Below are positions 29,343-39,087 of a stretch of 62,058 nucleotides of DNA, one piece after another. The position numbers and the translations under genes are program-made. The stretch's first letter is position 1. Each line of letters starts with the position of its first letter. This DNA is from Anaerosolibacter carboniphilus (lineage in GTDB: Bacteria; Bacillota; Clostridia; Peptostreptococcales; Thermotaleaceae), in contig NZ_JACHEN010000032.1 of NCBI RefSeq assembly GCF_014205875.1, positions 1 through 62,058 of the forward strand. The letters run 5' to 3'. Below the pieces are notes generated by a model. The model saw only the letters and a program-made list of their open reading frames with translations. It ran no database searches and was not told the DNA's origin.

Positions 29343-29678
29343 ATGGAGCATACGTTGCGACTGAAAAAAAACATGGAATTTAAAAAAGTATATGATAAAG
29401 GAAATTCTATGGCAAATCGGCTATTGGTTCTTTTCATGATGAAAAATGGGGAGGATTTCAATCGTGTAGGTTTTTCGGTGAGCAAGAAGGTAGGAAAGAG
29501 TGTCGTAAGAAATCGTGTGAAGCGTTTGATGAAGGAAAGTTTTCGAGCAGTGGGGCCTACAACTGCGAAAGGATACGACTTAATATTTATTGCCAGGATC
29601 AATATAAAGGAAGCAACTTATGGCGATGTAGAAAAAGCCATGGTTCATTTACTAAGAAAATCAAAACTATTGAAATAG
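29343..29678 (+). CDS. rnpA: Ribonuclease P protein component
   Basis: 111 aa basic protein that assists the RNase P RNA in maturing tRNA 5' ends. The RNR motif is visible in KSVVRNRVKRLMKE (about residues 55-70), with the central-cleft FSVSKKVG just before. The ATG has GGAAGG about 7 nt upstream. Immediately followed by yidD, as in most bacteria. Confidence 0.96.
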   Translation: MEHTLRLKKNMEFKKVYDKGNSMANRLLVLFMMKNGEDFNRVGFSVSKKVGKSVVRNRVKRLMKESFRAVGPTTAKGYDLIFIARINIKEATYGDVEKAMVHLLRKSKLLK

Positions 29679-29687
29679 GTGAAATCA

Positions 29688-29897
29688 TTGAAGGCGATAT
29701 TGATATGGATGGTGAAGATATATAGAAAATATATTTCTCCCCTCAAGCAACCTTCCTGTAGATTTTATCCAACATGTTCTCAGTATGCATTGGATGCCCT
29801 AGAAAAGTATGGGGCGATAAAAGGGACGATCCTAAGCATAAAAAGGATATTTAAGTGTCATCCTTTCCACCCGGGAGGGTATGATCCTTTAAAGTAG
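29688..29897 (+). CDS. yidD: Membrane protein insertion efficiency factor YidD
   Basis: 69 aa. The signature [11 protein letters not shown] and the end [10 protein letters not shown] are clear; a short amphipathic N terminus attaches it to the membrane, where it assists YidC-dependent insertion. TTG at 29688 is preferred over GTG at 29679: it has AGGTG 6 nt upstream and gives exactly the B. subtilis-like length before ISPL. Between rnpA and yidC. Confidence 0.93.
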   Translation: MKAILIWMVKIYRKYISPLKQPSCRFYPTCSQYALDALEKYGAIKGTILSIKRIFKCHPFHPGGYDPLK

Positions 29898-29918
29898 AAA
29901 TGATAGGGGGTAAAAGAT

Positions 29919-30578
29919 TTGATCGCAAAACCATTAGGAATGCTCTTAAATTTCTTATATGGTCTTATTGGAAACTATGGAATTACGATTATCGCATTTA
30001 CGGTGATCGTGAAGCTTATCCTGTTGCCATTAACACTACAGCAATTAAAGTCAACAAAGCAAATGTCCGAGTTACAACCTAAGCTAAAGGAATTGCAGGA
30101 AAAATATAAGAACGATAAAGAAAAATTAAATGCAAAAACAGTAGAATTATATCAGCAATATAAGATAAACCCTTTGGGTGGTTGTTTGCCTCTCTTGATT
30201 CAGATGCCAATTATTTTTGGTCTTTTTGCTGTGCTAAGGGAACCGATCAAATATATTAGTGATCCTAACTTTGTACAAGCTGTCAATGAAGCATTTCTAT
30301 GGATTCCTAATTTGAGTAAACCAGATCCGATTATATTACCTGTTTTGGCAGGTATTACAACTTATTTCTCAATGAACTCTGCTAGTACAGGTGCTGCACA
30401 GAATCAAACAATGAAAACCATGAATATGGTATTCCCTGTGATGATTTTATGGTGGGGAAGAAGTTTCCCAGCAGGATTGACGTTGTATTGGGTAGTAAGT
30501 AATATATTCCAGATGGTACAACAGTATCTTTTACCTAAAGCCGGAACAGTGGGAACCCCTAAGGAGGAGTCGAATTAG
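29919..30578 (+). CDS. yidC: Membrane protein insertase YidC/Oxa1 family
   Basis: 219 aa with about five hydrophobic segments; inserts membrane proteins alone or with Sec. Family blocks: LQQLKSTKQMSELQPKLKELQEKYK cytosolic coiled loop, NPLGGCLPLLIQMPIIFGLF, and TLYWVVSNIFQMVQQYLL. TTG at 29919 is the start with GGGGG 8 nt upstream. Unlike B. subtilis SpoIIIJ it has no lipoprotein signal peptide; it begins directly at the first core membrane segment, a form common in Clostridia. Linked to jag. Confidence 0.95.
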   Translation: MIAKPLGMLLNFLYGLIGNYGITIIAFTVIVKLILLPLTLQQLKSTKQMSELQPKLKELQEKYKNDKEKLNAKTVELYQQYKINPLGGCLPLLIQMPIIFGLFAVLREPIKYISDPNFVQAVNEAFLWIPNLSKPDPIILPVLAGITTYFSMNSASTGAAQNQTMKTMNMVFPVMILWWGRSFPAGLTLYWVVSNIFQMVQQYLLPKAGTVGTPKEESN

Positions 30579-30579
30579 T

Positions 30580-31197
30580 ATGAGATTTACTGAAAAGACA
30601 GCAAAAACCGTAGAGGAAGCTGTAAAGATTGCCCTGGAGGAATTAAAAGTTGCACAGGATAAGGTAGAGATTGAGGTGCTAGAAGCACCAAGTAAGGGGA
30701 TATTTGGTCTTATTGGGACCAAACAAGCAAGAGTTAAGGTTACCGTGATCGACAATCCACAGGAAGCCGCTGTAGAATTTCTAAAGGATGTTCTAAAGAC
30801 CATGGGATTGGAAGCACAATACAAAACAAAGTTAAAAGGTGAGACTTTATATGTAGATGTATTCGGAAAAGACATGGGTATCTTGATTGGCCGTAGAGGA
30901 CAGACTTTGGATTCCTTACAGTATCTCGTCAGTTTGGTTGTGAACAAGGATCGTGAAAATTATCTTAGGGTTGTTTTGGATACAGAGGATTATCGCAGAA
31001 AGAGAGAGCAAACCCTCATTCGATTGGCCAATAGATTGGCGCAAAAAGTTAGGACCTCTCGAAAAGACATTGTTTTGGAACCAATGAACCCATACGAGAG
31101 AAGGATTATTCACTCTGCTTTACAAAACCATCCCCATGTTGAAACAAGAAGTCATGGTGAGGAGCCTTATCGTAAGGTAATTATTACGGTAAAGTAA
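30580..31197 (+). CDS. jag: RNA-binding protein Jag/KhpB (SpoIIIJ-associated)
   Basis: 205 aa: Jag-N domain (residues 1-50, ending GIFGLIGTKQARV), KH domain with the GRRGQTLDSLQYLV loop around 110-130, and C-terminal R3H domain with NPYERRIIHSALQ. Homologues EloR/KhpB partner with KhpA and bind many transcripts, linking cell elongation and division. One base after yidC, clearly translationally coupled. Ends at a terminator. Confidence 0.95.
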   Translation: MRFTEKTAKTVEEAVKIALEELKVAQDKVEIEVLEAPSKGIFGLIGTKQARVKVTVIDNPQEAAVEFLKDVLKTMGLEAQYKTKLKGETLYVDVFGKDMGILIGRRGQTLDSLQYLVSLVVNKDRENYLRVVLDTEDYRRKREQTLIRLANRLAQKVRTSRKDIVLEPMNPYERRIIHSALQNHPHVETRSHGEEPYRKVIITVK

Positions 31198-31246
31198 CAG
31201 GGATTGGTCCTAGTTGTTTATGAAAAACAGGTAGAACGATGATACT

Positions 31247-31278
31247 ACAAAACCCAGTAAGTATACTGGGTTTTGTTA
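31247..31278 (+). terminator. Terminator after jag
   Basis: ACAAAACCCAGTA (31247-31259) and TACTGGGTTTTGT (31264-31276) form a 13-bp stem with a 4-nt loop. Closes the rnpA-yidD-yidC-jag unit. Confidence 0.8.
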
Positions 31279-31345
31279 ATGTTATGGAAAATAAAGTGAT
31301 GCAATCGACTTTGTTCTTTATATCTGTAATGGTTTGGCAGATTAT

Positions 31346-31354
31346 TGGTATAAT
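31346..31354 (+). promoter_or_regulatory. Extended -10 promoter before mnmE
   Basis: TGGTATAAT: consensus TATAAT (31349-31354) with the TG of an extended -10 element. No good -35 is seen. Confidence 0.55.
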
Positions 31355-31419
31355 ATATAGTATTGAACAGTGCTGATGATATAGGATATAATTTTCTTCA
31401 GATAAAATGAGGTGATAAG

Positions 31420-32802
31420 ATGATCGATGATACAATTGCAGCCATTGCTACGGCTCCAGGAGAAGCAGGAATTGGTATCGTTCGCTTAAGTGGACCTATG
31501 GCAGTAGAAATTTTAGATCAAGTGTTTGTTCCCAGTAGGGGAAAGAGTATAAAGGATTTTCCCAACAGGAGATTAACCCATGGATATATTGTTCATCCCC
31601 AAACCCAGGACAAGGTAGATGAAGCATTGGTTGTTTATATGAAGGGGCCTCATACCTACACAGCTGAGGATGTGGCGGAAATTGATTGTCATGGTGGTAT
31701 TGTTCCTGTACGAAAAATTTTGAGCTTGGTTTTATCCATGGGGGCAAGAATGGCGGAGCCCGGAGAATTCACCAAAAGGGCTTTTCTAAATGGAAGGATT
31801 GATTTGGCTCAAGCAGAGGCAGTGATGGATGTCATCAGTGCCAAAACGGAGAAGGGCTTCGATATTGCCTTAGGTCAGCTGGAAGGTTCTTTGTCAAAGG
31901 AAGTAGGTAAGATCCGTAATAATATTTTAGAAATGATTGCCCATATTACTGTAAATATTGATTTTCCAGATGAAGATATTGAGGAAATTACATATCAAGG
32001 TTTGGAAAAACAAGCTAAAGAAATTGTAGATACTGTTGCTGCCCTTCTTTCTACAGCCCATACAGGAAAGATTATTCGGGAAGGCTTAAAAACCGTTATT
32101 ATCGGAAAGCCCAATGTAGGCAAGTCTTCTTTGATGAATGCCTTGCTTAAGGAATCGAGAGCCATCGTGACAGAGGTTCCTGGGACGACCAGGGATGTGA
32201 TTGAAGAATATGTAAGCATTCAAGGTATTCCTTTGAAGATCGTTGATACTGCAGGTATTCGTGAAACGGAAGACATTGTGGAGAAGATAGGTGTAGAAAG
32301 AAGCAAGGAGTTTTTTAATAAGGCAGATTTAGTCATATTCGTTTTGAATGCAGCAGAGTCTTTGACAGAAGAAGATCAGCAGATTATACAATTGGTCAAT
32401 GAAAGGGATGCAATTATCCTATTGAATAAGACTGATCTTCCCATGGTCGTGGATGAGGCAGGATTGCAGGAGATGCTGCCTGGTAAAAAAGTCATCAGAA
32501 TTTCTGTGACAGAGGAGATTGGGTTAAAGGAATTAGAGGATACCATTGTCCAGATGGTCTACGGAGGGCAAGTAAAACATAAGGATCTTTCCTTAGTTAC
32601 CAATGTCCGACATCAAAATGCCTTAGAAAGAGCTAAGAAAAGTATGGAGGATGCTGTGGGGGCTATTCAAAGCAATATGCCTTTGGATTTCGTCGAGGTA
32701 GACGTTCGAAACTGCTGGGAATACCTAGGTGAGATCACTGGAGATACAGTGGGAGAAGATATCATAGATCGGATATTTGCTAATTTCTGTTTGGGGAAAT
32801 AA
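31420..32802 (+). CDS. mnmE: tRNA uridine-5-carboxymethylaminomethyl modification GTPase MnmE
   Basis: 460 aa. With MnmG it installs cmnm5U at the tRNA wobble position. N-terminal tetrahydrofolate-binding domain, helical middle domain, inserted G domain with GKPNVGKSSLMNAL near residue 228 and DTAGI and NKTD motifs, and the C-terminal Cys motif NFCLGK needed for activity. First gene of mnmE-mnmG-rsmG. Confidence 0.98.
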   Translation: MIDDTIAAIATAPGEAGIGIVRLSGPMAVEILDQVFVPSRGKSIKDFPNRRLTHGYIVHPQTQDKVDEALVVYMKGPHTYTAEDVAEIDCHGGIVPVRKILSLVLSMGARMAEPGEFTKRAFLNGRIDLAQAEAVMDVISAKTEKGFDIALGQLEGSLSKEVGKIRNNILEMIAHITVNIDFPDEDIEEITYQGLEKQAKEIVDTVAALLSTAHTGKIIREGLKTVIIGKPNVGKSSLMNALLKESRAIVTEVPGTTRDVIEEYVSIQGIPLKIVDTAGIRETEDIVEKIGVERSKEFFNKADLVIFVLNAAESLTEEDQQIIQLVNERDAIILLNKTDLPMVVDEAGLQEMLPGKKVIRISVTEEIGLKELEDTIVQMVYGGQVKHKDLSLVTNVRHQNALERAKKSMEDAVGAIQSNMPLDFVEVDVRNCWEYLGEITGDTVGEDIIDRIFANFCLGK

Positions 32803-32811
32803 GGAGTTAGT

Positions 32812-32890
32812 GGTTAGATGTTAGTTGGTAGTGGCAAAACCAAGAGATGAAAAGAATAAGCCACTAACTACTATCCACTAACTTCTAACG
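32812..32890. repeat. Imperfect inverted repeat of TTAGTGG-type units
   Basis: The short gap between mnmE and mnmG holds GTTAGTGGTTAGATGTTAG and, inverted, CTAACTTCTAAC with GCCACTAACTACTATCCAC; both arms consist of degenerate TTAGTGG/TTAGTAG heptamers. It could fold into a long imperfect hairpin in the operon transcript. Confidence 0.6.
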
Positions 32891-32911
32891 TTAACAAAGG
32901 AGGAAGAATAG

Positions 32912-34807
32912 ATGCTGGATCGATTTGTAGCTGGTACCTATGATGTGGTTGTAATTGGTGCTGGACACTCTGGCTGTGAAGCGGCTTTAGCTGCTGCTAG
33001 AATGAATTGTAAGACATTGATTTTGAGTATAAATTTGGAATCTGTTGCCATGATGCCTTGTAATCCTGCTATCGGTGGAACTGGTAAGGGACATCTGGTG
33101 AAGGAAATTGATGCATTGGGTGGAGAAATGGCGTTAAATATTGACAAGTCCTTTATTCAAAGCCGTATGCTCAATACAGCTAAAGGTCCTGCGGTCCATT
33201 CATCAAGGGCTCAGGCGGATAAGGTATTGTATCATGTTGCAATGAAAAAGGTCTTGGAAAACCAAGAAAATCTCGACCTGAAGCAAGGAGAGGTGATTGA
33301 AATCCTTGTGGAAAATAAGCGGGTTCAAGGGGTTGTCTTGAGAACAGGTGCCATTTATCATTGTCAGGCAGTGATTATGGCTACAGGTACCTACCTTGGT
33401 GGAAAGATATTTATCGGCGGTGTTAACTATGAAAGTGGCCCCAACGGTTTGGCATCATCAAAGGAGCTTACAAAAAATCTTAAGGAACTCGGATTGAAAA
33501 TGCGTCGTTTTAAGACGGGAACACCTGCACGGGTCGATGAAAAAACATTAAATTTTTCTAGAATGGAGATTCAGCCAGGGGATCAAGAAATTGTGCCCTT
33601 CTCTTTTATGAATGATTCACTGGAAAAAGAGCAGGTACCTTGTTGGCTTACCTACACCAATAAAGAAACCCATCAAGTGATTATGGATAACTTGCATCGG
33701 TCAGCCATGTATAGCGGTGAAATTGAGGGTACGGGTCCTAGATACTGCCCGTCCATCGAAGATAAGGTCGTGCGTTTTGCCGATAAGGAAAGACATCAGC
33801 TGTTTATTGAGCCTGAGGGCCTAGACACCCATGAGATGTATGTTCAAGGGATGTCTACCAGTTTGCCTGAGGATGTACAGCTTAAGTTTCTGAAGACGAT
33901 CCCTGGGCTAGAAAAGGTGAAAATTATGAGGCCGGCCTATGCCATAGAATATGATTGTATAGATCCTCAGCAATTAAAGCTGACCTTGGAGTGCAAGGAT
34001 ATAGATTTGCTGTATTCTTCAGGACAGTTTAATGGAACATCAGGTTATGAGGAAGCCGCAGCCCAAGGGCTGATTGCAGGAATTAATGCTGCCTTGAAGA
34101 TTCAAGGAAAAGATCCTTTTATACTAGATCGATCGGAGGCCTACATTGGTGTATTGATTGATGACTTGGTCACCAAGGGAACCAATGAACCTTATCGTAT
34201 GATGACCTCAAGGGCAGAGTATCGCCTGGTATTAAGACAAGACAATGCGGATCTAAGACTGACAGGGAAAGGATATCAAATCGGCTTGGCAAAAGAGGAT
34301 CGTTATGAACGGTTCTTAAGAAAAAAACAGCAGATTACTTCAGAAATTGAACGATTGAAAAATACGACGATTACTCCAGCTACAGGAAATGAATTTCTAC
34401 ATAAAATGAATAGTGCCGAGATTCGTAGTGGGATTTCTCTCCATGATTTGTTGAAGAGGCCTGAATTGACCTATGGAAATATCCTGGAATTGGATAAGGA
34501 AAGACAGACACTGCCCAAAGATGTCATCATGCAGTGCGAGGTTCAAATCAAATATGAAGGTTATATAGATAAGCAATTGAAGCAAATCGAGCAGTTTAAA
34601 AAGCTAGAGACTAAAAAGCTACATGCGGAAATTGACTATACTGTCATAGAAGGTCTGAGGCTAGAAGCTAGACAGAAGCTCAATGCTGTAAAACCTCTTT
34701 CAGTGGGACAGGCTTCAAGAATTTCAGGTGTTTCTCCCGCCGATATATCTGTTTTATTGGTTTACTTGGAGCAACAGCGTAGGAAGAGAAGTGAAGAGAA
34801 TGAATAA
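32912..34807 (+). CDS. mnmG: tRNA uridine-5-carboxymethylaminomethyl modification enzyme MnmG
   Basis: 631 aa FAD enzyme, partner of MnmE. FAD motif [18 protein letters not shown] at the N terminus, the [18 protein letters not shown] block near residue 50, and the C-terminal helical MnmE-binding region ending [15 protein letters not shown]. The ATG follows GGAGGAAG. The end overlaps rsmG by 8 bp. Confidence 0.98.
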   Translation: MLDRFVAGTYDVVVIGAGHSGCEAALAAARMNCKTLILSINLESVAMMPCNPAIGGTGKGHLVKEIDALGGEMALNIDKSFIQSRMLNTAKGPAVHSSRAQADKVLYHVAMKKVLENQENLDLKQGEVIEILVENKRVQGVVLRTGAIYHCQAVIMATGTYLGGKIFIGGVNYESGPNGLASSKELTKNLKELGLKMRRFKTGTPARVDEKTLNFSRMEIQPGDQEIVPFSFMNDSLEKEQVPCWLTYTNKETHQVIMDNLHRSAMYSGEIEGTGPRYCPSIEDKVVRFADKERHQLFIEPEGLDTHEMYVQGMSTSLPEDVQLKFLKTIPGLEKVKIMRPAYAIEYDCIDPQQLKLTLECKDIDLLYSSGQFNGTSGYEEAAAQGLIAGINAALKIQGKDPFILDRSEAYIGVLIDDLVTKGTNEPYRMMTSRAEYRLVLRQDNADLRLTGKGYQIGLAKEDRYERFLRKKQQITSEIERLKNTTITPATGNEFLHKMNSAEIRSGISLHDLLKRPELTYGNILELDKERQTLPKDVIMQCEVQIKYEGYIDKQLKQIEQFKKLETKKLHAEIDYTVIEGLRLEARQKLNAVKPLSVGQASRISGVSPADISVLLVYLEQQRRKRSEENE

Positions 34808-35519
34808 TTTGAAGATCCTAACAGAAGGCGCTGCGAAACTGGGGTTGACTTTGTCAGAATATCAGGTAAACCAGCTAGTGAAATATAAAGATTTGCTCTT
34901 GGAATGGAATGAAAAAATGAACTTGACTGCTATCACTGATGAAAAGGAAGTGATGATCAAGCATTTTCTCGATGCCCTATCTTGTGCAACGGTAAGTCAG
35001 ATTAATGAAAATGCAAAAATTATTGATGTAGGAACGGGAGCTGGTTTCCCAGGAATTCCTTTAAAGATATATTTTCCAAACGTAACCTTGACTCTTTTAG
35101 ATTCCTTAAACAAACGAATTAATTTTCTGAAGACCGTATGTGAGTCTATAGGGTTAAAGAATATTCAGTTTGTCCATGGTCGTGCTGAGGATTTTGGCAT
35201 TAACAAACAACATCGGGAGCAATATGATATTGCTGTGGCAAGGGCTGTGGCAGAACTAAATGTATTGAGCGAGTATTGTTTGCCCTTCGTAAGGGTGGGG
35301 GGATATTTTGTATGTCAGAAAGGTCCTAGTATCCATGAGGAAATAGAGCGGGGAAAAAAGGCAATAGAAGCCCTTGGCGGAAGAATCGTGGATCGTAAGG
35401 ATGTTGTGCTACCTTTTAGTGAGATTACTCATAATATTGTCATTATAGAGAAGGTAAAAAACACACCGACAAAATTCCCGAGAAAAGCTGGAACACCGTC
35501 GAAAAACCCTTTAATTTAG
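34800..35519 (+). CDS. rsmG: 16S rRNA (guanine527-N7)-methyltransferase RsmG
   Basis: 239 aa from ATG 34800, which overlaps the mnmG end by 8 bp; a 24-residue longer reading is out of keeping with the family. SAM motif [14 protein letters not shown] near residue 78, followed by [12 protein letters not shown] and [12 protein letters not shown]. It methylates G527 in the 530 loop of 16S rRNA. The last 15 residues are basic and variable. Followed by about 270 bp of non-coding sequence before noc. Confidence 0.96.
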   Translation: MNNLKILTEGAAKLGLTLSEYQVNQLVKYKDLLLEWNEKMNLTAITDEKEVMIKHFLDALSCATVSQINENAKIIDVGTGAGFPGIPLKIYFPNVTLTLLDSLNKRINFLKTVCESIGLKNIQFVHGRAEDFGINKQHREQYDIAVARAVAELNVLSEYCLPFVRVGGYFVCQKGPSIHEEIERGKKAIEALGGRIVDRKDVVLPFSEITHNIVIIEKVKNTPTKFPRKAGTPSKNPLI

Positions 35520-35790
35520 TCGTTTTCTAGTAATTTTTGTTGAGCGAAAAACAGATTATTTTTCTCTGAAAAGGAAGGAAGTAAGGTGTTTTTGACGAAT
35601 TATTTAATATGTCAGAAATTATGGACTTCAATTTCTTATATATGGGGTGTGCAGAGGGGATTCTCCTTTGCCGTTTTCATGAAGGTACTCAGGCTGCTTA
35701 GCAGCCGTCAAAGGAGACCTAGGGTTTCCTAGCGAAAACAAATTGCCGATAGGCAACTTTGTTCTAAGTGTATAAATGAGGAGCTTTTGT
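35520..35790 (+). other. rsmG-noc intergenic region with repeat family A/B copy 2
   Basis: Non-coding. 35641-35768 holds the second copy of the module seen at 8783-8890: a 9-bp helix TCTCCTTTG (35662-35670) with CAAAGGAGA (35709-35717) enclosing the hairpin GGCTGC-TTA-GCAGCC (35692-35706), then CTAGG-GTTT-CCTAG, GCGAAAAC (complementary to GTTTTC at 35673-35678, a possible pseudoknot) and TTGCC-GATA-GGCAA. It precedes noc in the sense direction. Family unknown. Confidence 0.45.
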
Positions 35791-36609
35791 ATGAGGGGAA
35801 GATGGAATATGGTGTTAGAACAAAATACAACAGTGTTACAAGTTCCAATAGACCTAATAAGGCCAAATCCGTATCAGCCTAGAAAAGTTTTTACGAAGGC
35901 TAGCCTGGAAGAACTGAGTGAGTCTATTAAAGCCTATGGTGTCTTGCAGCCTATTAGTGTGAGAAGAATGGGGCCAGATCATTATGAGTTGGTTGCTGGG
36001 GAGCGAAGACTGAGAGCAGCAAAGCTTGCCCAACTTGAGAGAATTCCTGTGATTGTGTCCGAGATGACGGATCAGGACTCTGCTGTATTGGCTTTGATTG
36101 AAAACTTGCAACGAGAGGATTTGAATTTTATCGAAGAAGCCGAAGGATATAACCATCTGATCCTAGATCATCATTTCACCCAACAGGATATTGCTGAAAA
36201 GGTAGGCAAGAATCAATCTACGATTGCCAATAAGCTTCGTATCTTAAAGCTATCCAAAACGGTGAAAGAAAAACTGATGGAATTTGGTTTGACGGAGCGA
36301 CATGCCAGAGCTTTGTTAAAGCTGCCAGATGAAAAGCTGCAATTGAAGGTTTTGGAAGAAGTTTCAAAGAAGGATTTGACAGTAAAGAAAACGGAAAAAA
36401 TGATTGCTGATATTTTAGAAGAGCTATCTAAGCCAAAGGAACCTGAGAAACGGCAGAACATCAAAAGTGCTTTTAATTTTAAGATATATCTTAATACTTT
36501 AAAAAATGCCTTTAATGCTATTAAGCAAACTGGATTAGATGCAGAGTATAAGCAGCTAGATAAGGGAGACCATATCGAAGTAGTTGTAAAGATTCCCAAA
36601 GCTCGATAA
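35791..36609 (+). CDS. noc: Nucleoid occlusion protein Noc (ParB-like)
   Basis: 272 aa ParB/Spo0J paralogue. N-terminal CTPase domain with the GERRLRAAK motif near residue 70 and ENLQREDLNFIEEAEGY; central helix-turn-helix TQQDIAEKVGKNQSTIANKLR. Noc binds specific chromosomal sites and blocks septum assembly over the nucleoid. GAGGAG lies 7 nt before the ATG at 35791; another ATG at 35809 is possible. The position after rsmG and before parA-parB matches Bacillus, which favours Noc over a second Spo0J. Confidence 0.88.
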   Translation: MRGRWNMVLEQNTTVLQVPIDLIRPNPYQPRKVFTKASLEELSESIKAYGVLQPISVRRMGPDHYELVAGERRLRAAKLAQLERIPVIVSEMTDQDSAVLALIENLQREDLNFIEEAEGYNHLILDHHFTQQDIAEKVGKNQSTIANKLRILKLSKTVKEKLMEFGLTERHARALLKLPDEKLQLKVLEEVSKKDLTVKKTEKMIADILEELSKPKEPEKRQNIKSAFNFKIYLNTLKNAFNAIKQTGLDAEYKQLDKGDHIEVVVKIPKAR

Positions 36610-36626
36610 ATAAATATATAAAGATT

Positions 36627-36656
36627 AGGCTATAGATTTTCATCTATAGCCTTTTT
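36627..36656 (+). terminator. Terminator after noc
   Basis: AGGCTATAGAT-tttc-ATCTATAGCCT followed by Ts. Confidence 0.88.
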
Positions 36657-36817
36657 CTATTCATTGTAAAATTTAGAAAGATTGAGTTTTATAGAAAAAA
36701 CGACCTTCATAAATCGAATTTAAAAGGAGAAAGAGTGGTCCATAAGGGTAGTGATCCAAAACGTGGTCAAAACGCCTTAAAAACGATTTTAAAAGAAAAC
36801 TTTACTGTAGTAAAGTG

Positions 36818-37087
36818 TCATATTTTTCCCCATAGGGTAAGCATGCCAATAACAATAAAAGCTACCCCAGCACTTAACTGTAAGTAATGAGGTGGAATGT
36901 ATTTTGTAATATATGTCCCTGCGAATACACCGATTAACGCACTCAATACCAAAGCTGAAGCAGCACCGATAAAGACACCTAAAACGGATTTGGACTGGGT
37001 AGCCAAAAGCATGGTTTGGAGTTGTGTTTTATCTCCCAATTCGGCTATGAACACCATCCAAAAAGCACTCACTATGATTTTCCACAT
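36818..37087 (-). CDS. TMEM165/GDT1 (UPF0016) family protein, single-repeat form
   Basis: 89 aa with three hydrophobic segments. The ELGDKTQ motif near residue 16 is the cation-binding signature of this Mn2+/Ca2+ transporter family. Most members have two such repeats in about 200 aa; this has one, so it must act as a homodimer or pair with another half-size protein not found here. It is the only minus-strand gene between noc and parA. GGGGGATC lies before the ATG. An inverted repeat TTTACTA/TAGTAAA at about 37136-37157 in its upstream region could be an operator. Confidence 0.85.
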   Translation of the reverse strand: MWKIIVSAFWMVFIAELGDKTQLQTMLLATQSKSVLGVFIGAASALVLSALIGVFAGTYITKYIPPHYLQLSAGVAFIVIGMLTLWGKI

Positions 37088-37368
37088 CTATAGATCCCCC
37101 TTATAAATTGGTACAAATAATTCTATGATTTCTAATTTACTATCTCTAATTAGTAAAGATAATTTTTCGGTTGGTCCCCATACCTTTATATTATATTCAC
37201 CAACATTCTCTACTATTAATAGATATTGCAAAACTAATCTATTGGAAAAAGGTAATTTCCTTTTTTTTCATGATACATTTTCATTTTTTCCTTTTCAATG
37301 AAGAAGGAATAGAAAATATTTTAACGAAATGTATGTATAGGATAACAATTTATGCGGAGGTGATTTTG

Positions 37369-38142
37369 GTGGGAAAAGTAATTGCTATTTTTAATCAAAA
37401 AGGCGGGGTAGGAAAGACGACAACCAATGTCAATCTAAGTGCTTGTCTTGCAGTGAAAGGGAAAAAGATACTTGTTATTGATATTGATCCTCAGGGCAAT
37501 ACAAGCAGTGGATTAGGAATTGATAAAAATAGTCTGCCTACTTCAATGTACGATTTAATTATTGGAAATGCCGATATATCTCAGTGTATTTATGAAACCA
37601 ATCGAGAAAATCTTTCTATTGTTCCTTCTAGCGTCCAACTGGCAGGGGCTGAAATCGAATTGACAGATTTAGAAGGCAGAGAAATGCGTTTAAAACAAGC
37701 GATACAGGATGTAAAACATGCTTATGATTATATTTTTGTGGATTGTCCTCCTTCCCTGGGACTTTTGACGATTAACTCACTGACTGCCGTAGATAGTGTC
37801 CTTATTCCTATTCAATGTGAGTATTATGCTCTGGAAGGTGTAAGCCAATTAATGAATACCATTGAATTGGTAAAGAAGAATTTGAATCCAAGCCTCGATA
37901 TTCAGGGGGTAGTATTAAGCATGTTCGACGGTAGGACGAACCTATCGATACAGGTTGTAGATGAGGTAAAGAAATACTTCAAAGGCAAAGTATATACAAC
38001 CCTAATTCCCAGAAATGTAAGGTTGGCTGAAGCACCTAGCTATGGCTTGTCTATTATCGAGTATGATGCAAAATCTAAAGGCGCAGAGGCCTATAGTGAA
38101 CTAGCTGAAGAGTTTTTAGACCTAGAAGAGGATGTGATTTAA
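37369..38142 (+). CDS. parA: Chromosome partitioning ATPase ParA/Soj
   Basis: 257 aa from GTG 37369 with GGAGGTGAT just upstream; a 66-residue longer reading is spurious. Deviant Walker A FNQKGGVGKTTT at the N terminus, VDCPPSLGLLT Walker B, typical of Soj. It binds DNA as an ATP dimer, helps segregate origins with ParB and in B. subtilis also controls DnaA. Directly followed by parB with no gap. Confidence 0.97.
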   Translation: MGKVIAIFNQKGGVGKTTTNVNLSACLAVKGKKILVIDIDPQGNTSSGLGIDKNSLPTSMYDLIIGNADISQCIYETNRENLSIVPSSVQLAGAEIELTDLEGREMRLKQAIQDVKHAYDYIFVDCPPSLGLLTINSLTAVDSVLIPIQCEYYALEGVSQLMNTIELVKKNLNPSLDIQGVVLSMFDGRTNLSIQVVDEVKKYFKGKVYTTLIPRNVRLAEAPSYGLSIIEYDAKSKGAEAYSELAEEFLDLEEDVI

Positions 38143-39012
38143 TTGACGAAGATGAAAGGTGGCCTTGGAAAAGGCTTAAATGCATTGATACCAGAGCGAA
38201 AGATTGAACCTTCGAGCGTTGAAGTAAAAAAGGGTGATGCCTTGAAAGTTAGTATTCATGATATTAAACCTAATCGTAGCCAGCCTAGAAAAGATTTTGC
38301 TAAGGATAAGCTAGCGGTGTTGGTTGATTCTATAAAGCTTCATGGCGTCATACAACCTATTATAGTTAGAGCCGCGGATGCTGGATACGAGATTGTAGCA
38401 GGAGAACGGAGGTGGAGGGCGGCTAGAGAAGCGGGGCTTAAGGAAATACCGTGTATTATTAAAGAATTGAATGATCAGCAAGGTATGGAAATTGCTTTAA
38501 TTGAGAATCTTCAAAGGGAGGATTTAAACCCTATTGAAGAGGCCCTTGCATTTAAACACCTACTGGATACATACCGATTAACGCAGGAAGAAATTTCGAA
38601 TGCCATTGGAAAGAGTAGACCTCATATCGCAAACACCATGAGACTATTGAATCTCGATGAGATGATTCAAGAAATGCTTATTCAAAGTCAAATTTCTAGT
38701 GGGCATGCCAGAGCTCTTTTGCGTTTGGAAAATCCTACGCTACAACAAAGGCTGGGTAGAGAAGTGGTTACAAAAGGGTTATCTGTTCGAGAGACAGAGA
38801 CTTTGATTGGTAAACTGCTAGATGGGAGCCTTAGAAAAGAATCGCTTAAAAAACAAAAAGACACGAGTTTACTCGATCTGGAAGAGACCCTGAAAAGTAT
38901 ACTGGGAACAAAGGTGAGCATTGTCAAGGGAAAGAAAAAAGGGAAAATAGAGATTGAATATTATAGTGATGATGAACTAGAGCGTTTGATTGACTATTTG
39001 CAAAAAAGATAG
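38143..39012 (+). CDS. parB: Chromosome partitioning protein ParB/Spo0J
   Basis: 289 aa CTP-dependent DNA clamp. The N-terminal box has GERRWRAAREAG near residue 87 and ENLQREDLNPIEEA; the HTH is TQEEISNAIGKSRPHIANTMR; the C-terminal dimerisation segment ends YYSDDELERLIDYLQ. TTG start immediately after parA. A perfect parS lies 3 bp past its stop, and another 2 kb further. Confidence 0.97.
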   Translation: MTKMKGGLGKGLNALIPERKIEPSSVEVKKGDALKVSIHDIKPNRSQPRKDFAKDKLAVLVDSIKLHGVIQPIIVRAADAGYEIVAGERRWRAAREAGLKEIPCIIKELNDQQGMEIALIENLQREDLNPIEEALAFKHLLDTYRLTQEEISNAIGKSRPHIANTMRLLNLDEMIQEMLIQSQISSGHARALLRLENPTLQQRLGREVVTKGLSVRETETLIGKLLDGSLRKESLKKQKDTSLLDLEETLKSILGTKVSIVKGKKKGKIEIEYYSDDELERLIDYLQKR

Positions 39013-39015
39013 GCA

Positions 39016-39031
39016 TGTTTCACGTGAAACA
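39016..39031. other. parS: parS site 1
   Basis: TGTTTCACGTGAAACA, a perfect match to the 16-bp ParB-binding palindrome, just after parB. Confidence 0.97.
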
Positions 39032-39050
39032 CTTTTAAAAGTGATTATAT

Positions 39051-39087
39051 AAAAATGGCAGAATAGATATATTTTCTGCCATTTTTA
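39051..39087 (+). terminator. Terminator after parB
   Basis: AAAAATGGCAGAA (39051-39063) with TTCTGCCATTTTT (39074-39086). Confidence 0.88.

Noticed and set aside
35472..35485. Noc-binding site resembling ATTTCCCGGGAAAT
   Set aside because: AATTCCCGAGAAAA has three mismatches and lies inside the rsmG coding region.
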